Shown here: piece after piece, positions 36,867 through 48,299 of the stretch
How positions within the stretch are numbered: position 1 is the stretch's first letter
Layout of the letters: every line of letters starts with the position of its first letter
Assembly: GCA_963580285.1 (NCBI GenBank)
Contig: OY757024.1
Location: 118,359,203 to 118,423,202 of the forward strand
Source of the DNA: Lucinisca nassula
Lineage: Eukaryota; Mollusca; Bivalvia; Lucinida; Lucinidae
DNA: 64,000 nt
Direction: 5' to 3'
Made by a program: the position numbers and the translations under genes
Notes under the pieces: generated by a model
The model's database searches: none
What the model was told of the DNA's origin: nothing
The model's input: only the letters and a program-made list of their open reading frames with translations

Positions 36867-37349
36867 ATGCCTAGAATCAACGAAGCTCAGCGCAACCAAG
36901 CGGTTGGCATTATTCGGGCTGGTGTATCCCAATATGAGGTTCGCAGACGGCTTGGCGTGCATAGGAACACGATTTCTGCTTTATGGAGACGTTATCAGCA
37001 ATCTGGTACCACCAGGGACTGTCGCAGATCGGGACGTCCACGTGTGACATCATTACGTCAAGACACTTACATCTGTGTGACGCAGCTTCGTAATCGATTT
37101 CAAACTGCTGCTTTGACGGCCAGAAGCGTTCCAGGCTTGCGGAACATTAGTCCAAGAGCCGTCAGAAACCGCCTGCGTGAACGGAACATTCGCCCTCGGC
37201 TTGCAGCAATCCGTCCAGTCCTACAGCGACGAATATGCTCAATCCTGCACGTTCACAAGGACAACGAAATGCACGTGCAAGGACCTTATTTACTAATCAA
37301 TATTGATAAGGAGTGTACACATCGTGTTTGTGTAAAGTTTCAAGCATAA
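36867..37349 (+). pseudogene. Truncated Tc1-family transposase: DNA-binding domain only
   Basis: 160 codons from ATG. The first ~125 match the paired-like N-terminus of Tc1 transposases: a first helix-turn-helix (ending RRRLGVHRNTISALWRRYQQ), a GRPR hinge (SGRPR, which contacts the minor groove in the family) and a second HTH (RAVRNRLRERNIRPR). From about 37248 the frame runs into the right TIR, giving a 35-residue tail unrelated to transposase. The DDE catalytic domain (normally about 200 further residues) is absent. If expressed it could bind TIRs without cutting them. Confidence 0.8.
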
Positions 37350-37654
37350 ATGGATTTTAGATAAAAATTAGAGAAAATTTTATTTTTTTATACATGCACG
37401 GTTTCTTTTTTTCGCTAGTATACATCATATGATAAATTAATGCCTGGGACCATCGACTTACTAAGTATCTATTGAGTTCGCAAAGGAATTTTAGTCATTT
37501 TTTTATTCATTTTGTTATGTTATTCTATGTTCTGTTTTGATGCCGAACTATAAGCTGCAATTGCTTTTTATATTACCTCGTCCTGCTTAACTGGTACATG
37601 CACTAGCTTTTGCAAGCAGTGTAGATACAGCTCAGAGCCATCTGAAAATCATCA

Positions 37655-38425
37655 AAGTAGAAGTAAAACAAAGATCAGGAATTGATTCAATTAACTTACT
37701 CCACCCATAAAAGACACCAAAGGGAAAGAAATACAAACATTAAGCGACCAGACCATAATGGAAACCTAAACAAAGGAAGGCCATAAGGACAGTTACTTTC
37801 CCACAAAATGGCCATATGGCCATCCAAAACCAAAAGACACAAGTGATACACACAGCAAGTAACAAACAACAACATAAATAAATCGCCACAGAAGAGCCGC
37901 CTTGGAACGGTCAGTGGAAGATTTCCACTGGGGGGCTTAAATCGATTTTACGTGGCCACAATCCTCGCCCTTACTTCCGTCGCGATTTAGACAAATAATT
38001 TGTTCAGTCCGCATGAAGGCTTCCTAACTCATCAGTGCAACATCTCCGTGAACACAAAAATCAAAGAACCACAGAGGTGAGACAACGGTGAGGACTCGAC
38101 AGCAAGAAACCACTGAAATGCTGGAGCAAAAGAAAACCAACAGTTAGACTCCGATGAGCCCGACCAGAGACAAAGCATCAGGCACCAACCAACATTATCT
38201 CTCTAATTTTCAATAAGCCTTTACGTTGGAGCCGTCATAGAATCTGAGGCCTGACCCACCGGCGTGCAATTAAAGAGGGAAGCAAATTTGCCAACCGTGA
38301 TTGGGTTAACTACCATGCATGCAGTCTGTCGTATAATATCCATGTTGTACCCAATCTTTTTATATCGAAGAATGATTTTACGAAATTGGGTGCTGAAGTC
38401 ATTGCGGTTATATACTATTTGACAC
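37655..38425 (-). mobile_element. PLE tail and RT 3' end
   Basis: Nearly full reverse tail: GATCAGGAATTGATTCAATT, GGAACGGTCAGTGGAAGATT, ATGGAGCCGTCATAG-type RT stop region, AATCACGGTTGGCAAATTTG (reverse), ending in the ATCATTCTTCGATAT RT C-terminal segment. Confidence 0.75.
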
Positions 38426-38566
38426 TATTTGACATTCAGTTGTGAATTGTTTATCTAAATTACATCAAGTTATATAAGGGGTTTGGTTAAACTAATTTAA
38501 TATTAATAAATACAGCAGGACAAGAGTTAAACTCGACTAGAGAAAATGTGTTTTCGGACATGTTAC

Positions 38567-38842
38567 GATAACACACCCGTGCGACATAGTGCATGTTTTC
38601 ACATCTCAAAAAAGGCTACTTTTCCGATGAAAATCCGTGATATTTTCCTTATAAATACTGCAAACATAGGTTGTTGGGGCTCGTTAGAACCGCCTCAGTG
38701 AGGCGGTTCTAACGAGTACCCACAACCTATGTCTTGGAGTAAAAATAAGAAAAATAATGTTTACCCCCGTAAACCCCAGTTTTCTCTATGCAAAGTGGGG
38801 TGTAAGGGGGTGTTCATTTCACGGACTTGTTCAAGTGATGTG
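38567..38842 (+). mobile_element. Hp-A MITE
   Basis: GTTACGATAACACACCCGTG start, near-perfect core 38677-38720, TATGTCTTGGAGTAAAAATA, CACGGACTTGTTCAAGTGATG end. Confidence 0.85.
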
Positions 38843-38999
38843 TTTACTAAGAAAATACTTAACCTATTTTGTACCAAGTGGAATCTTCCTCCTTATATAC
38901 ATCAGGCGTCCATTTGAAAATTTGGGGGATGACAGGTTGTGTTATCTTTAAAATTATTTTGGAAAAGGGCTGAACTATCTATCTATCTTCTTATACTGA

Positions 39000-39480
39000 G
39001 TCGGTCAAATTTGGCTATTACCTCAGTTGAGCGCGTAGCTAAATTTAGAATTTAGCTAAAAAAGAGAAGTCACTGGATGAGTCCTCAAAACTATTTACAA
39101 TCTGAATAATAGAGGTATACTAAACGCATACCTCTGAATCTCAATCTTACACTGTACGGGCTTTGAACTCCTCTGCGGTCGTAGCATTTACCACGGAAGA
39201 GGGAAGACTATTCCACTGGGGAATAGTTCAAGGGGAAAAGGAATTTTTCAGGGCATCACTATAGGACTGGTACCTATGGTATTGTGAGTTGTTTGCTTTT
39301 GATGCCCTTATTCGGGTTGAAACTGTGGCAGGGGTCAATCAATTATTTTGTCTTTATTAATGGCAACTGTACCGGAATGTTTCTTAATGAAGAAGGTTAA
39401 AGAGGACTGCTCACGACGGGCCTCTAGCGACGGCCATTCTAGCTCGTTAAGCATGTCACCGACGCTACTTCTATAGCGAA
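39000..39480 (-). pseudogene. LINE relic: C-terminal end of a reverse-transcriptase protein
   Basis: Minus strand reads DMLNELEWPSLEARREQSSL, then with frameshifts Ala-Leu-Lys-Asn-Ser-Phe-Phe-Pro-Arg-Thr-Ile-Pro-Gln-Trp-Asn-Ser-Leu-Pro and Ala-Glu-Glu-Phe-Lys-Ala. This is the usual C-terminus of Jockey/CR1-like LINE ORF2. A hairpin (GAGGTATACTAAACGCATACCTC region) follows in the 3' end. Confidence 0.65.
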
Positions 39481-39634
39481 CGGTGAAGGCCCTGATCAGA
39501 CGCCGCAACTGATCTGGGCCTGACTGTTTGCCAAATACACGTTTTGGGGTTTCTGTAACAAATGGGTTTTAAATAAGTCTGTGTGCATCCTGTGTGGGGA
39601 TACTACTATTCTTGACTGCATGAAACCATGTCCC

Positions 39635-39890
39635 CGCCGATCTGTGCTTGAAGAAATAGATGGACTGCATCTTCCACGCAGAGCTGAAACTGACCGCACA
39701 TGAGTACTGGTAAACCGCTTAGAGGTCTAAGCCTGTTCAGGCAAAGTAGAGCGAGTCGGAACGTCCATGCACGTTATCGCTATTGGTTTCATTTGGCGGC
39801 AGGGCTTGAGAAGTCATTACATCTCAATGTCGGGTAAAAGTCTCACAAAATTGTTGACAGGGACATTTAACCACACTTCAAACCAAAATT
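39635..39890 (+). mobile_element. SINE-3, 3' diverged
   Basis: CCGCCGATCTGTGCTTGAAG, GTACTGGTAAACCGCTTAGA, GGGCTTGAGAAGTCATTACA, ACATTTAACCACACTTCAAA. A Pal-J half (CTGATCAGACGCCGC-like) precedes it at 39490-39532. Confidence 0.65.
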
Positions 39891-40199
39891 GATGAAAGAG
39901 CCTTTTGTAAATGGCTTTCCATTTAGTGCCAAGCAAAGACTGATTATGATCAGCCAACGCGTGTAATCAGACTATGCGGATGCACAAGCTAGTCCGAGCG
40001 TTTGCTGTGTGTTCGTATCTGCAGACAATTTTAACTTGGAACAGTCATATATTCCTTATTAATGCCACTCAAATTCAATCTCTGTGTTTGTTATTTCGCG
40101 AGCCGACTTATTTGAAAAATATGTTTCTTTGCGTGTAACCATAGTATCATACGTCTACTCTACTCTTGTAGTTACCTAATACATAAATCCTATATTCGT

Positions 40200-40860
40200 G
40201 CATAAATATCTATGCGCATGGCTGTTTGAAGCCATTGTCAAATGGACTGAAAGCCGTGCTCAAACAGCAAAAACCATGTTCAAATCATGAAATTCGCGTG
40301 CTGTTTGAGCATGGATTTTGAGCTTTTGATATCACAGGACGGGCCTTGCTTTGTTTACCTTACATTGAGCGACGTAACGTTGTCGCCCTGAATCTAGCGT
40401 TTTAGGGTTCTATGATGACGTCAGATGGTTACTGCGTAACAACGTCATTGTAAACAACATTCTGAACAGGCCGCCATGTTGGTTCGCCGGTCGCATTTGA
40501 AGAGTTTATATGGAGCTTTTGAGCGTTTTCGTCAAAGTTTGCAGTCGGAATCGTAAGTTATGCAAGAACAGCGATCATCCATGGTTATTTCATTGCATTA
40601 ACATTTGCCGGATCCCTCGGAAGATATTTGAACATTCGGCCTGGCGGCCTCATGTTCAAACAGCTTCTTCGGGAACCGGCAAATGTTAATGCATGAAAAA
40701 CCATGGTTGATCCCTATATACGCTAATATTGTTGACAAGTGATCAAATTGTGAACATAAATAGAAAACCTTCTCGCGAACAAAAAAAAAGTTCACAGTAT
40801 GCCTTGGTTTCTGTTCAAACACGGTAAATCCTGGCAAAACTGGCCATCCCATCATTCAGC
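40200..40860. mobile_element. Compound foldback region
   Basis: GCTGTTTGA/TCAAACAGC words recur at 40219-40310. A second inverted repeat (ATTAACATTTGCCGG / CCGGCAAATGTTAATGC) pairs 40595-40615 with 40674-40698, with ACCATGGTTG-type flanks. Between them lies a G+C-richer segment with TGATGACGTCAG, a CREB/ATF-like word, at 40412. Confidence 0.5.
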
Positions 40861-40984
40861 ATATAAATACACATCTTGTTGTTTGTTTTGATTTGTCACC
40901 AATTAAGCACAGTGGTCGCAATTCGAAATGGAAACGAGGATAAATGGATAATGGCAAAAACATGTTTTAGTCATTTGAGAGCTT

Positions 40985-41284
40985 TTGTTTTGTTTGATTT
41001 GAGGTTTAACGTCCCCGTCAACACTGTAAAGGTCATTTTGGAGACGTTGCTTCCAATTTTGTGGGACTTTTACCCGACATTGAGATGAAATGACATCTCA
41101 AGCCCTGTCGCCCAATTAAACCAATAGGGTTTATTAGCATGGACGGTCCGCCTCGCACCGCGGTTCCTGGACAGGCTTAGATCCTCTAAGCGGTTTACCA
41201 GTACTAGTGTGCGGGCCAGATTCAGCTCTGCGTGGAAGCATCATGCAGCCCATATATTTCTTCAAGCCCCTATGGGCGGGGGCG
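40985..41284 (-). mobile_element. SINE-3 with 15-bp target duplication
   Basis: Full-length reverse copy flanked by GTCATTTGAGAGCTT at 40970-40984 and 41285-41299. This gives the exact ends of the family: the G+C-rich GCCCCCGCCCATAGGGGC head and the (CAAA)n-like tail. Confidence 0.9.
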
Positions 41285-41377
41285 GTCATTTGAGAGCTTA
41301 GGGTGCCACTTGTTCATAACATTGTTAGCTTAACAAGAACATTAGTGTTCAGACTGTTAACTGTTCCAGTAAAACAG

Positions 41378-41378
41378 T

Positions 41379-41432
<54 letters not shown>
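41378..41432 (+). repeat. (ATA)n microsatellite
   Basis: About 18 uninterrupted AAT triplets, then one C substitution. Confidence 0.95.
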
Positions 41433-41537
41433 CATAACAATACATGTAAAAATAATAATCGACCTTATTTACAGAGGGAAACACATAAGTAAACTAGTAC
41501 TAATCTTTAATGGGGCCCTCTTTTTATTTATGTTGAA

Positions 41538-41880
41538 AGGAAAAATAAGAACGATATTACAATTTTACTGACTATTTGTCACTTCTTACACCATGTTGGA
41601 CGCCATTATTTTCCCCATGGACATATTTTCCTGTGGAGATTATCGGAAAGCGAAAAAACTCGTGAGTCGTCTCCCTTGTGAAACAATTGTAGAAAATGTT
41701 CCCGGTGTATGCATTCATTTTGGCGTGTACTAGTCTGTGAAATAAACACCCTTGTATTCCAAAATTTTATGAAGGATAAAACAAGGTATACATTCTTTTC
41801 TTTATCTAAGCTTAAACAGAGATTGTGGGGACTCAATAGAACTGCTTCACTGAGGTGGTCGAGCATCGACAATCTATATC
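41538..41880 (-). mobile_element. Hp-A MITE, variant end, decayed core
   Basis: CACCATGTTGGACGCCATTA variant end at 41590, ACTAGTCTGTGAAATAAACA, and core traces GGGGACTCAATAGAACTGCT / CGAGCATCGACAATCTATA. Orientation of the two halves is rearranged. Confidence 0.45.
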
Positions 41881-41882
41881 TT

Positions 41883-42145
41883 TCCGCTGACCGTTCCAAG
41901 GCGGTTCTTCTCACGCGGTTTATTTTTGTTATGGTTTGTCTTTGGGTGTTTGTGTCGCTTATTTTATTTTATTTTGGATAGCCTTTTGGCCACTTTGTAG
42001 AAAAGTAACTGTCCTTTTGGCTTTCCGCTGTTGGTGTTTCCGTTGGGGTCTCTTGCTTCATGTTTGTATTTCTTTCCCTTTGGTGTCTCTGATGGGAGCT
42101 GTGGGTTAATTGTATCGATTCCTGATCATTGCCTTTACTTCTATT
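41883..42145 (+). mobile_element. PLE 3' end fragment
   Basis: CGCTGACCGTTCCAAGGCGG to TTCCTGATCATTGCCTTTAC; a clean copy of the last 260 bp of the tail. Confidence 0.8.
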
Positions 42146-42157
42146 GAAAGAAAACAC

Positions 42158-42436
42158 ATAACGATATCACACCCGTGTGACATAGTGCATTTTTTCACAT
42201 CTCCAAAATGGCCATTTTCTTTGAAAATCAGTGATATTTTTCTTATAAATACTGCAAACAAAGGTTGTAGGTGCTCGTTAGAACCGCCTCATTGAGGCGG
42301 TTCTAACGAGTACCCATAACCTATGTCTTGGGGCAAAAATAAGAAAAATAGCGTATACCCCCGTAAACCACAGTTTTCTCTGTATAAAGTGGGGTATAGG
42401 GGGGTCTTCATTTCACGGACTTGTTCACGTGATGAT
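42158..42436 (+). mobile_element. Hp-A MITE
   Basis: CATAACGATATCACACCCGT start, perfect core 42271-42312, AACCACAGTTTTCTCTGTAT, CACGGACTTGTTCACGTGATG end. Confidence 0.85.
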
Positions 42437-42608
42437 AAGAAACGAATCTCCAGTATTTCATCAGAAACATGTCAGTTTTCGGACCATGGAAGAAAGCGCC
42501 GTGTCACTGAGGTGTGTATCTTACTGATACATTCGCATTTAAAATCTATTCTTATATTTCTACATTGCTCACAATTTGTTTATTTTTTTTAATCTTATGT
42601 TTGTATTT

Positions 42609-42883
42609 CATCACGAAAACACGCCTATATAATTTTGACCCACTTGAACCCTACTTTTATATAGTAAAACTGGGGTTTACAGGGGTAAACCTTATTTTCT
42701 TATTTCTGCTCTAAAGCACAGATTGTTGGTACTCGTTAGATCAATGAGGCGGTTCTAACGAGTACCCATAATCTATATTTTGAGCATAAATAAGAAAAAT
42801 ATTACAATTTTTCATCTTAAAAGTTTCATTTTTGTCAGCGATAAAGATTTTAATGTATTGTTAAAGGCGTGTTTTCGTAATGC
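42609..42883 (+). mobile_element. Hp-B MITE
   Basis: CATCACGAAAACACGCCTAT start, shortened core 42731-42765, AGCATAAATAAGAAAAATAT, AAAGGCGTGTTTTCGTAATG end. Confidence 0.8.
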
Positions 42884-43084
42884 GTTAATAACATTTTTAC
42901 ATTTATTTATTGTATGAAAGAAAGGGAGAATAATGCCATTATTTAAGTAATGGTGGTCATTGATGAAAGTAAATAAAGTATTGTTAAAAAAAAATTTAGT
43001 TTCTTCAATACTTCATGTTGATACATGAACGCCCTGGGCCTAATGCAGAAATTATATACCCCTGAAATTTACCCCTGAAACACC

Positions 43085-43580
43085 ATTATAATTATTATAC
43101 AAATACATTGTAAATTTTGCAACCGAGAAAAACAAGAGAGAAATGTAAAGATAAAAAATAATATTTTCTTAATTTCTGCTCAAAATGTAGTTTGTTGGTA
43201 CACATAAGAACCTCCCCATCTATGCTGTTCTAACGAGTACCTACGATCTATAATCATTACGAAAACACATCCGTGTGATAAAGTGCATTTTTCGAACCTC
43301 AAAAAAGGTAATTTTTCTGATGAAAATTTGACATATGTTTCTTATTTACACCCCAAACATAGGTTTTGGGTGCTCATTAGAACCGTCTCATTGAGGCGGT
43401 TCTAACGAGCACCCACAGTCTATGTCTTGGAGCAGAAATAAGGAAAATAATGTTTACCCCCATAAACCCCGATTCCTGATCATTGCCTTCACTTCTAGTT
43501 TACCCAGCAAACACCAGTTTTACTATATAAAAGTCGATTTCAAAGGGGTCAAAACTATATAGGCGTGTTTTCCTGATGTT
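43085..43580 (+). mobile_element. Hp-B MITE interrupted by Hp-A
   Basis: Hp-B left half with eroded core (43090-43252), then Hp-A left half starting CATTACGAAAACACATCCGT with good core (43368-43412), then the Hp-B right end (CACCAGTTTTACTATATAAA, ATAGGCGTGTTTTCCTGATG). A nested or recombined pair. Confidence 0.6.
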
Positions 43581-43639
43581 GATTTTTGTTTTGTAAAAAC
43601 GAATGAACCTGCATGAAGGTGTGTATTAATGCCAGTGGC

Positions 43640-43830
43640 TATCCAGCTCCCTTAAGGAAATTCATTCAAAATTCACAGGAATGTTGCTTAGGTGATCCTC
43701 TACATAACAAAAGCTAAAACCGTTTGACTCTGATGAACAAGAGAGCCACCTGAGGTGGTAATAGAAATGATCCTTTAAATGACAATTTCAGCTTCGTGGG
43801 AAGGTTGCATAGGCCACCCTCTACCAAAGT
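43640..43830 (+). repeat. About 120-bp minisatellite, first part
   Basis: CATTCAAAATTCACAGGAAT, CTTAGGTGATCCTCTACA, TGATGAACAAGAGAGCCACC. Same unit family as 44370-45030 and 45531-45835, split by two insertions. Confidence 0.6.
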
Positions 43831-43834
43831 AGGT

Positions 43835-44335
43835 TTATTACGATAACACACCCGTGCGATAAATTGCATTTTTCATATCTCCAAAATGGTTATTTTCTGA
43901 TGAAAATCTGTGATATTTTTCTTATCAATACTGCAAACCTAGGTTGTGGGTGCTCGTTATAACCGAATACCCACAACATATGGGCCCCGTCAAGCGATTT
44001 TGGTACCTATCGCCTATGCGAGCAGCGAAGGTTCTGGCGAGCCTGCGCATCCGCGTAGTCTCGCCAGAACCTTCGCTGCTCGCTCATACAAGCAATGAAT
44101 CAAGAGGACCCTCCAGACAGAAAGCCATATCCCTGGCCTCTCTGAATGGCTGGGCATGCGCAGTTACAATTTGTCATGACTGAATGCTCGAAGACACAAA
44201 TTCGCTTGGTGGGGCTCATATGTCTTGGAGCAGAAATAAGGAAAATAATGTTTACCCCCGTATTACCCCTGTTGTCTCTATATAAAGTGAGGTGTACGGG
44301 GGTGTACATTTCACTGACTTGTTCACGTGATGTAA
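43835..44335 (+). mobile_element. Hp-A MITE with a second foldback inserted at its hairpin
   Basis: CATTTATTACGATAACACAC start, core broken at GTGCTCGTTATAACCGAATACCCAC; then 43980-44222 is a separate block with mirrored GCGAGCAGCGAAGGTTCTGG / CCAGAACCTTCGCTGCTCGC arms. The Hp-A right half (TCATATGTCTTGGAGCAG) resumes and ends CTGACTTGTTCACGTGATG. Confidence 0.7.
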
Positions 44336-44369
44336 ACGGTTCTGCTTGGATAAGCTAGATGGCCAACAG

Positions 44370-45030
44370 AGCTTAAAAACTTAAAAATGACAACTCCTCC
44401 TAACCTTTTGTCTGATTTCATTCAAACTTTACAGGAATGTTGCTTAGGTGACCTTCTACGGAAATGACTAAAATGTTCCGCTTCAATGAACAAGATGGTT
44501 GTTAAATTAAAATAGAAAAATCCTTTAAATGCTATTTTCCCTTACATTTTTTTCAAATTTAATTCAAACTTCATAGGCTTATTTATTAGGTGACCCTCTA
44601 CAAAAATGGCTAAAATGGTTCCATTCCAATGGCCGACAGCTAGAAATATAAAAAAAGACTAAAAATGTTAATTTCTCATATACCGTTGGTCCAATTTCAT
44701 TCTTACCTCACAGGAATGTGGCTTATGTGACCCCTAACCCCCTACAAAAATTGCTAAAATGATTTTGCTCGGATGAACATGATAGTCGCCAGAGTTAAAA
44801 TAGAAAAATATATAAATATTGCAATCCCTGTACATTTAGGCCAATTTCATTCAAACTTAACCCTGTTCGAAAATGGCTTAAATGGTTCCGCCCAAATTAA
44901 CAAGATGACAACCAGAGCTAAAAAAAAAAAAAAAAAAAAAAAACATTTAAATGACAACTTCTCATGTATTTTGGTCCATTTTCTATCAAACTTTATAGGA
45001 ATGCTGCTTAGGTGACCTTCACAAAAATAG
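44370..45030 (+). repeat. About 120-bp minisatellite, main part
   Basis: Five to six diverged units containing 'TTTCATTCAAACTTTACAGG', 'TGCTTAGGTGACC-TCTAC', 'AAAATGGTTCCGC', 'GAACAAGATG' and 'AAAATAGAAAAAT'. A poly-A run of 24 lies at 44920-44943. Confidence 0.7.
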
Positions 45031-45530
45031 CTAAGTAGAAGTAAAACAAAGATCAGGAATCGATACAATTAACTTACTCCACCCATCAAAGACACCAAAG
45101 GGAAAGAAACACAAACATTAGGCGACCAGACCATAATGGAAACCTAAACAAAGGAAGGTCACAAGGACAGTTACTTTCCCACAAAATGGCCATATGGCCA
45201 TCCAAAATAAAAAGACACAAGTGATACATACAGTAAGTAACAAACAACACCATAAATAAACCGCCACAGAAGAACCGCCTTGGAACGGTCAGTGGAAAGA
45301 TTCCCACTGGGGGGCTTAAATCGATTTTACGTGGCCACAATCCTCGTCCTTACTTCCGTCGCGATTTAGACAAATAATTTGTTCAGTCCGCATGAAGGCC
45401 TCCTAACTCATCAGTGCAACATCTCCGTGAACACAAAACATCAAAGAACCACAGAGGTGAGACAACGGTGAGGACTTGACAGCAAGAAACCACTGAAATA
45501 CTGGAGCAAAAGAAAACCAACAGTTAAACC
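45030..45530 (-). mobile_element. PLE tail inserted in the minisatellite
   Basis: Reverse tail from GATCAGGAATCGATACAATT to GCAAAAGAAAACCAACAGTT. Close to the copies at 37655 and 59240 (same ATGGCCATATGGCCATCC variant). Confidence 0.8.
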
Positions 45531-45835
45531 GGTTTGTTCAGATTAACAGGATAACCGCTGGAGTTAGGAAAAGACATCTTTAAAGGACAATTCCTATACC
45601 TTTGGTTCAGTTTCATTCAGAATTCACAGGAAGGTTGCATCGGTCACCTTCTATCAAATTGGTTTGCTCCAATGAAGAAAATGGGTGGCAGACTTAAAAG
45701 TAGAAAAATCATCAACTGACAATTTCTCCTAAACTCTTAAGCCAGTTTCATGCAAGCTTCGCAAGAATGTTGCCCAGGTGACCATCTGCCTGAGTGTAAC
45801 ATTTATGTTTCATTGAAGAAGATGACTGTCAATTA
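45531..45835 (+). repeat. About 120-bp minisatellite, last part
   Basis: CAGTTTCATTCAGAATTCAC, GTTGCATCGGTCACCTTCTA, TTTCATGCAAGCTTCGCAAG. Same units as before the PLE insertion. Confidence 0.6.
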
Positions 45836-45919
45836 TCCATATATTTATTTATTTATTCAGGAATTTTGTCAACATAAATAGACTAGACATTCAAATGCAT
45901 ATAACGGTTCTTATTATCC

Positions 45920-46560
45920 CCACGCTTTAAAAAAAAAGCGTTCGGGGATATTGTGAACGCCTCCGTCCGTTTGTCCATCTTTCCGTCCGTCCGTCACGCT
46001 ATCTCCTCCTTAACCACTGGTCGGAATGTAACCAAATTCGGTACACAGCTTCCTTACATGATGAGGGCGTGCAACGTCACATTTAGTTTTGGCCCCGCCC
46101 CCAGGGGCCTTGGGGAGGGGTCAAAAGGTCAAATATCAATCAAATTCAATTTCAAAGTCAATTTTACAGATTTTGAAACCAAACTTTGCATAAGTAATGA
46201 TTAATGATATATGTAACACATATTGAACGGGATTTTGGGTGCGACCCCTGGGGTCGGACTTGGGGGGGGGGGGTCAGGGGGTCAAAATTCAAATTTTACC
46301 GAATATAGTCATATTGAATATCAAATTGAAGAGGGTGATTAGTAGAATACAATACAAGTAAAATTTTGACCCTGGGGTCAGATTGGGGCCCTGGGGGAGG
46401 GGTCAAAGGGTCAAAATTTAAGTTTTTTGGAACATAGTCATGTTGCATATCAAATTGAAGGGCATGATTAGTAGAATATAAACAGGTAATATTTGGACCT
46501 TGGGGTCAAATTAGGGCCCAGGGTGTGGGGTTTTCGGTACTTGGCCCCTCTGTAGAAAGC
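45920..46560 (+). repeat. G-rich direct repeats with simple-sequence runs
   Basis: Contains mirrored ACGCTTT/AAAGCGT at 45922-45942, a TCCGTCCGTTTG cluster, and two or three copies of a unit around 'GACCCTGGGGTCAGATTGGG', 'GGGGTCAAAGGGTCAAAATT', 'CATATTGAATATCAAATTGA'. No coding support. Confidence 0.55.
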
Positions 46561-46678
46561 GTTGGGATTTGCGATGGCGCGCCATCGACAGTATTCTAGC
46601 AATGAATTTGTCATGTACTGAGCGTAGGCTAGGTCTATTATTGCTCTCTTATGAAGCTGTGTGACAAATTAATATCAG

Positions 46679-46907
46679 ATGACTGATTCAGGGCCATTTT
46701 GGTCCTCTTATTATGCTTATTTCGCATATTTCGAGTCGACCGTATATCACAGGTGGGGGGGGGGGGGGGGGGGGGAAGGGAAGAAGAAAAGCAATTCGAT
46801 CTGTTGCGTAACCTTGCGTCACAAATGTGACCCGAGCAATGCTCGAACCCAAAGATGTGTAAATCCTAATGTTTAGGAGACAGTGCTCTCACCAACTAGC
46901 CCACTTT
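46679..46907 (-). mobile_element. SINE-1, diverged, with G run
   Basis: ATTTCGAGTCGACCGTATAT, a run of about 22 G, CACAAATGTGACCCGAGC, ATGCTCGAACCC and CTCTCACCAACTAGCCC (reverse tRNA-like head). Confidence 0.6.
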
Positions 46908-47018
46908 TTATATTATAATGAGGTGTATGTACATGTCTGATCTCTTGTCTGAATATGTTTGAATTGAACTGAAATCAAATATATGCTTCTTAACAAGAAT
47001 AAGGAAATAAAACATTTA

Positions 47019-47256
47019 AGGGGAATGGGAACACCTGTCAGATTTTCCGCCATTTTTCAAAGGGATACAACTTTCGGAACTTCCTGTTCGCTATTCTATA
47101 AACTCTGTCCCGATGAAAAAGGGGTAAACTCTTAAAGGAAAGAATTTGCTCCTCAGGAGCAAATTCTTTCCTTTGAGAGTTGACCCCTATTGACATGGGA
47201 GACAAAATACTTTTGCAGGAGTTGCCTCCCCTAAAGGTGTCCCCAGTCCCCTTAAG
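47019..47256 (+). mobile_element. Fb-G MITE, intact
   Basis: TTTAAGGGGAATGGGAACAC and AGGTGTCCCCAGTCCCCTTAA ends; inner palindrome AAAGGAAAGAATTTGCTCCT / AGGAGCAAATTCTTTCCTTT. Reference for the copy at 31892. Confidence 0.75.
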
Positions 47257-47389
47257 AAATGAATAATAGTTTTTAACGGTTTTTGAAATGTGAAACAATC
47301 GGGTCACGAGCCAAGTAAGTGAAAACGGTATTAGTTATATTTACACTATTTTCTATCCATTATGTGACAAAATTCTTGTTTGTCGGCTT

Positions 47390-48110
47390 GGACATCAGCA
47401 CCCAATTTCGTAAAATCATTCTTCGATATAAAAAGATTGGGTACAACATACATGCATGGTAGTTAGCTCAATCAGGGTTGACAACTTTGCTTCACTCTTT
47501 AATTGCACGCCGGTGGGTCAGGCCTCAGATTCTATGACGGTTCCAGCGTAACGGCTTATGTTGGTTGATATCTGATGCTCTGTCTCTGGTCGGGCCCATT
47601 GGAATCTAACTGTTGGTTTTCTTTTGCTCCCGCATTTCAGTGGTTTCTTGCTGTCGAGTTCTCACCGTTGTTTCTTCTCTGTGGTTGTTTGATGTTTGTG
47701 TTTACGGAGATATGGCATCGATGAGTTAGGAGGCCTGAACTATTTATTGGTCTTTAATGCGACGGAAGTAAGGGCGAGGATTGTGGCCACGTAAAATACA
47801 TTTAAGCACCCCCCCCCCCCCCCCCCAGTGGAATTCGTTCCCGGTGACCGTTCCAAGGCGGTTCTTCTGTCGCGGTTTATTTTTGTTATGGTTTGTCTTT
47901 GGGTGTTTGTGTCGCTTATATTATTTTATTTTGGATAGCCTATTGGCCATTTTGTGGGAAAGTAACTGTCCTTTAGGCTTTCCGCTGTTGTTGTTTCCAT
48001 TGCAGTATGTTGCTTCATGTTTGTGTTTCTTTCCCTTTGGTGTCTCTGATGGGAGCTGTGGGTTAATTATATCGATTCCTGATCATTACCTCCACTTCTA
48101 TTTTACATTG
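47390..48110 (+). mobile_element. PLE RT end and full tail
   Basis: CACCCAATTTCGTAAAATCA, GATTCTATGACGGTTCCAGC, GGAAGTAAGGGCGAGGATTG, poly-C, TTTGGATAGCCTATTGGCC, GATTCCTGATCATTACCTCC. Confidence 0.8.
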
Positions 48111-48299
48111 AAACAAGGAAACAATTACACGCATTCTTTCCTAGTAACAGCGGAAAAGCGTTGTTGACGCAATAACGCCGCCATCGTCCAATCATATTGA
48201 AGAGAACCATGGCTCATTTTGACGTCACTTAATGATCATGTGACGTCACCTGAGTCAATGTATTCAATGAGGTATGAGCAACATTTTACCCAATTGCTA

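Larger units (their letters stand above)
36302..37422 (+). mobile_element. Tc1-like transposon, internally deleted, with long TIRs
   Basis: TIRs of about 175 bp (36302-36475 and 37248-37422) start TATACTA(C/G)..GAAAAAA and share GCTTGAAACTTTACACAAA and TTGCACGTGCATTTCGTTGT. TA dinucleotides sit at both ends. The interior holds a truncated transposase ORF and a hammerhead-bearing repeat. The catalytic two-thirds of the gene is gone, so the copy cannot move by itself. Confidence 0.85.

Noticed and set aside
40412..40424. TGATGACGTCAG as a CREB/ATF promoter element
   Set aside because: It sits in a foldback region; GACGTCA words are common in the Fb-E and Fb-F ends, and no transcript start can be supported nearby.
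41377..41571. Poly-isoleucine open frame
   Set aside because: Translation of the (ATA)n microsatellite.
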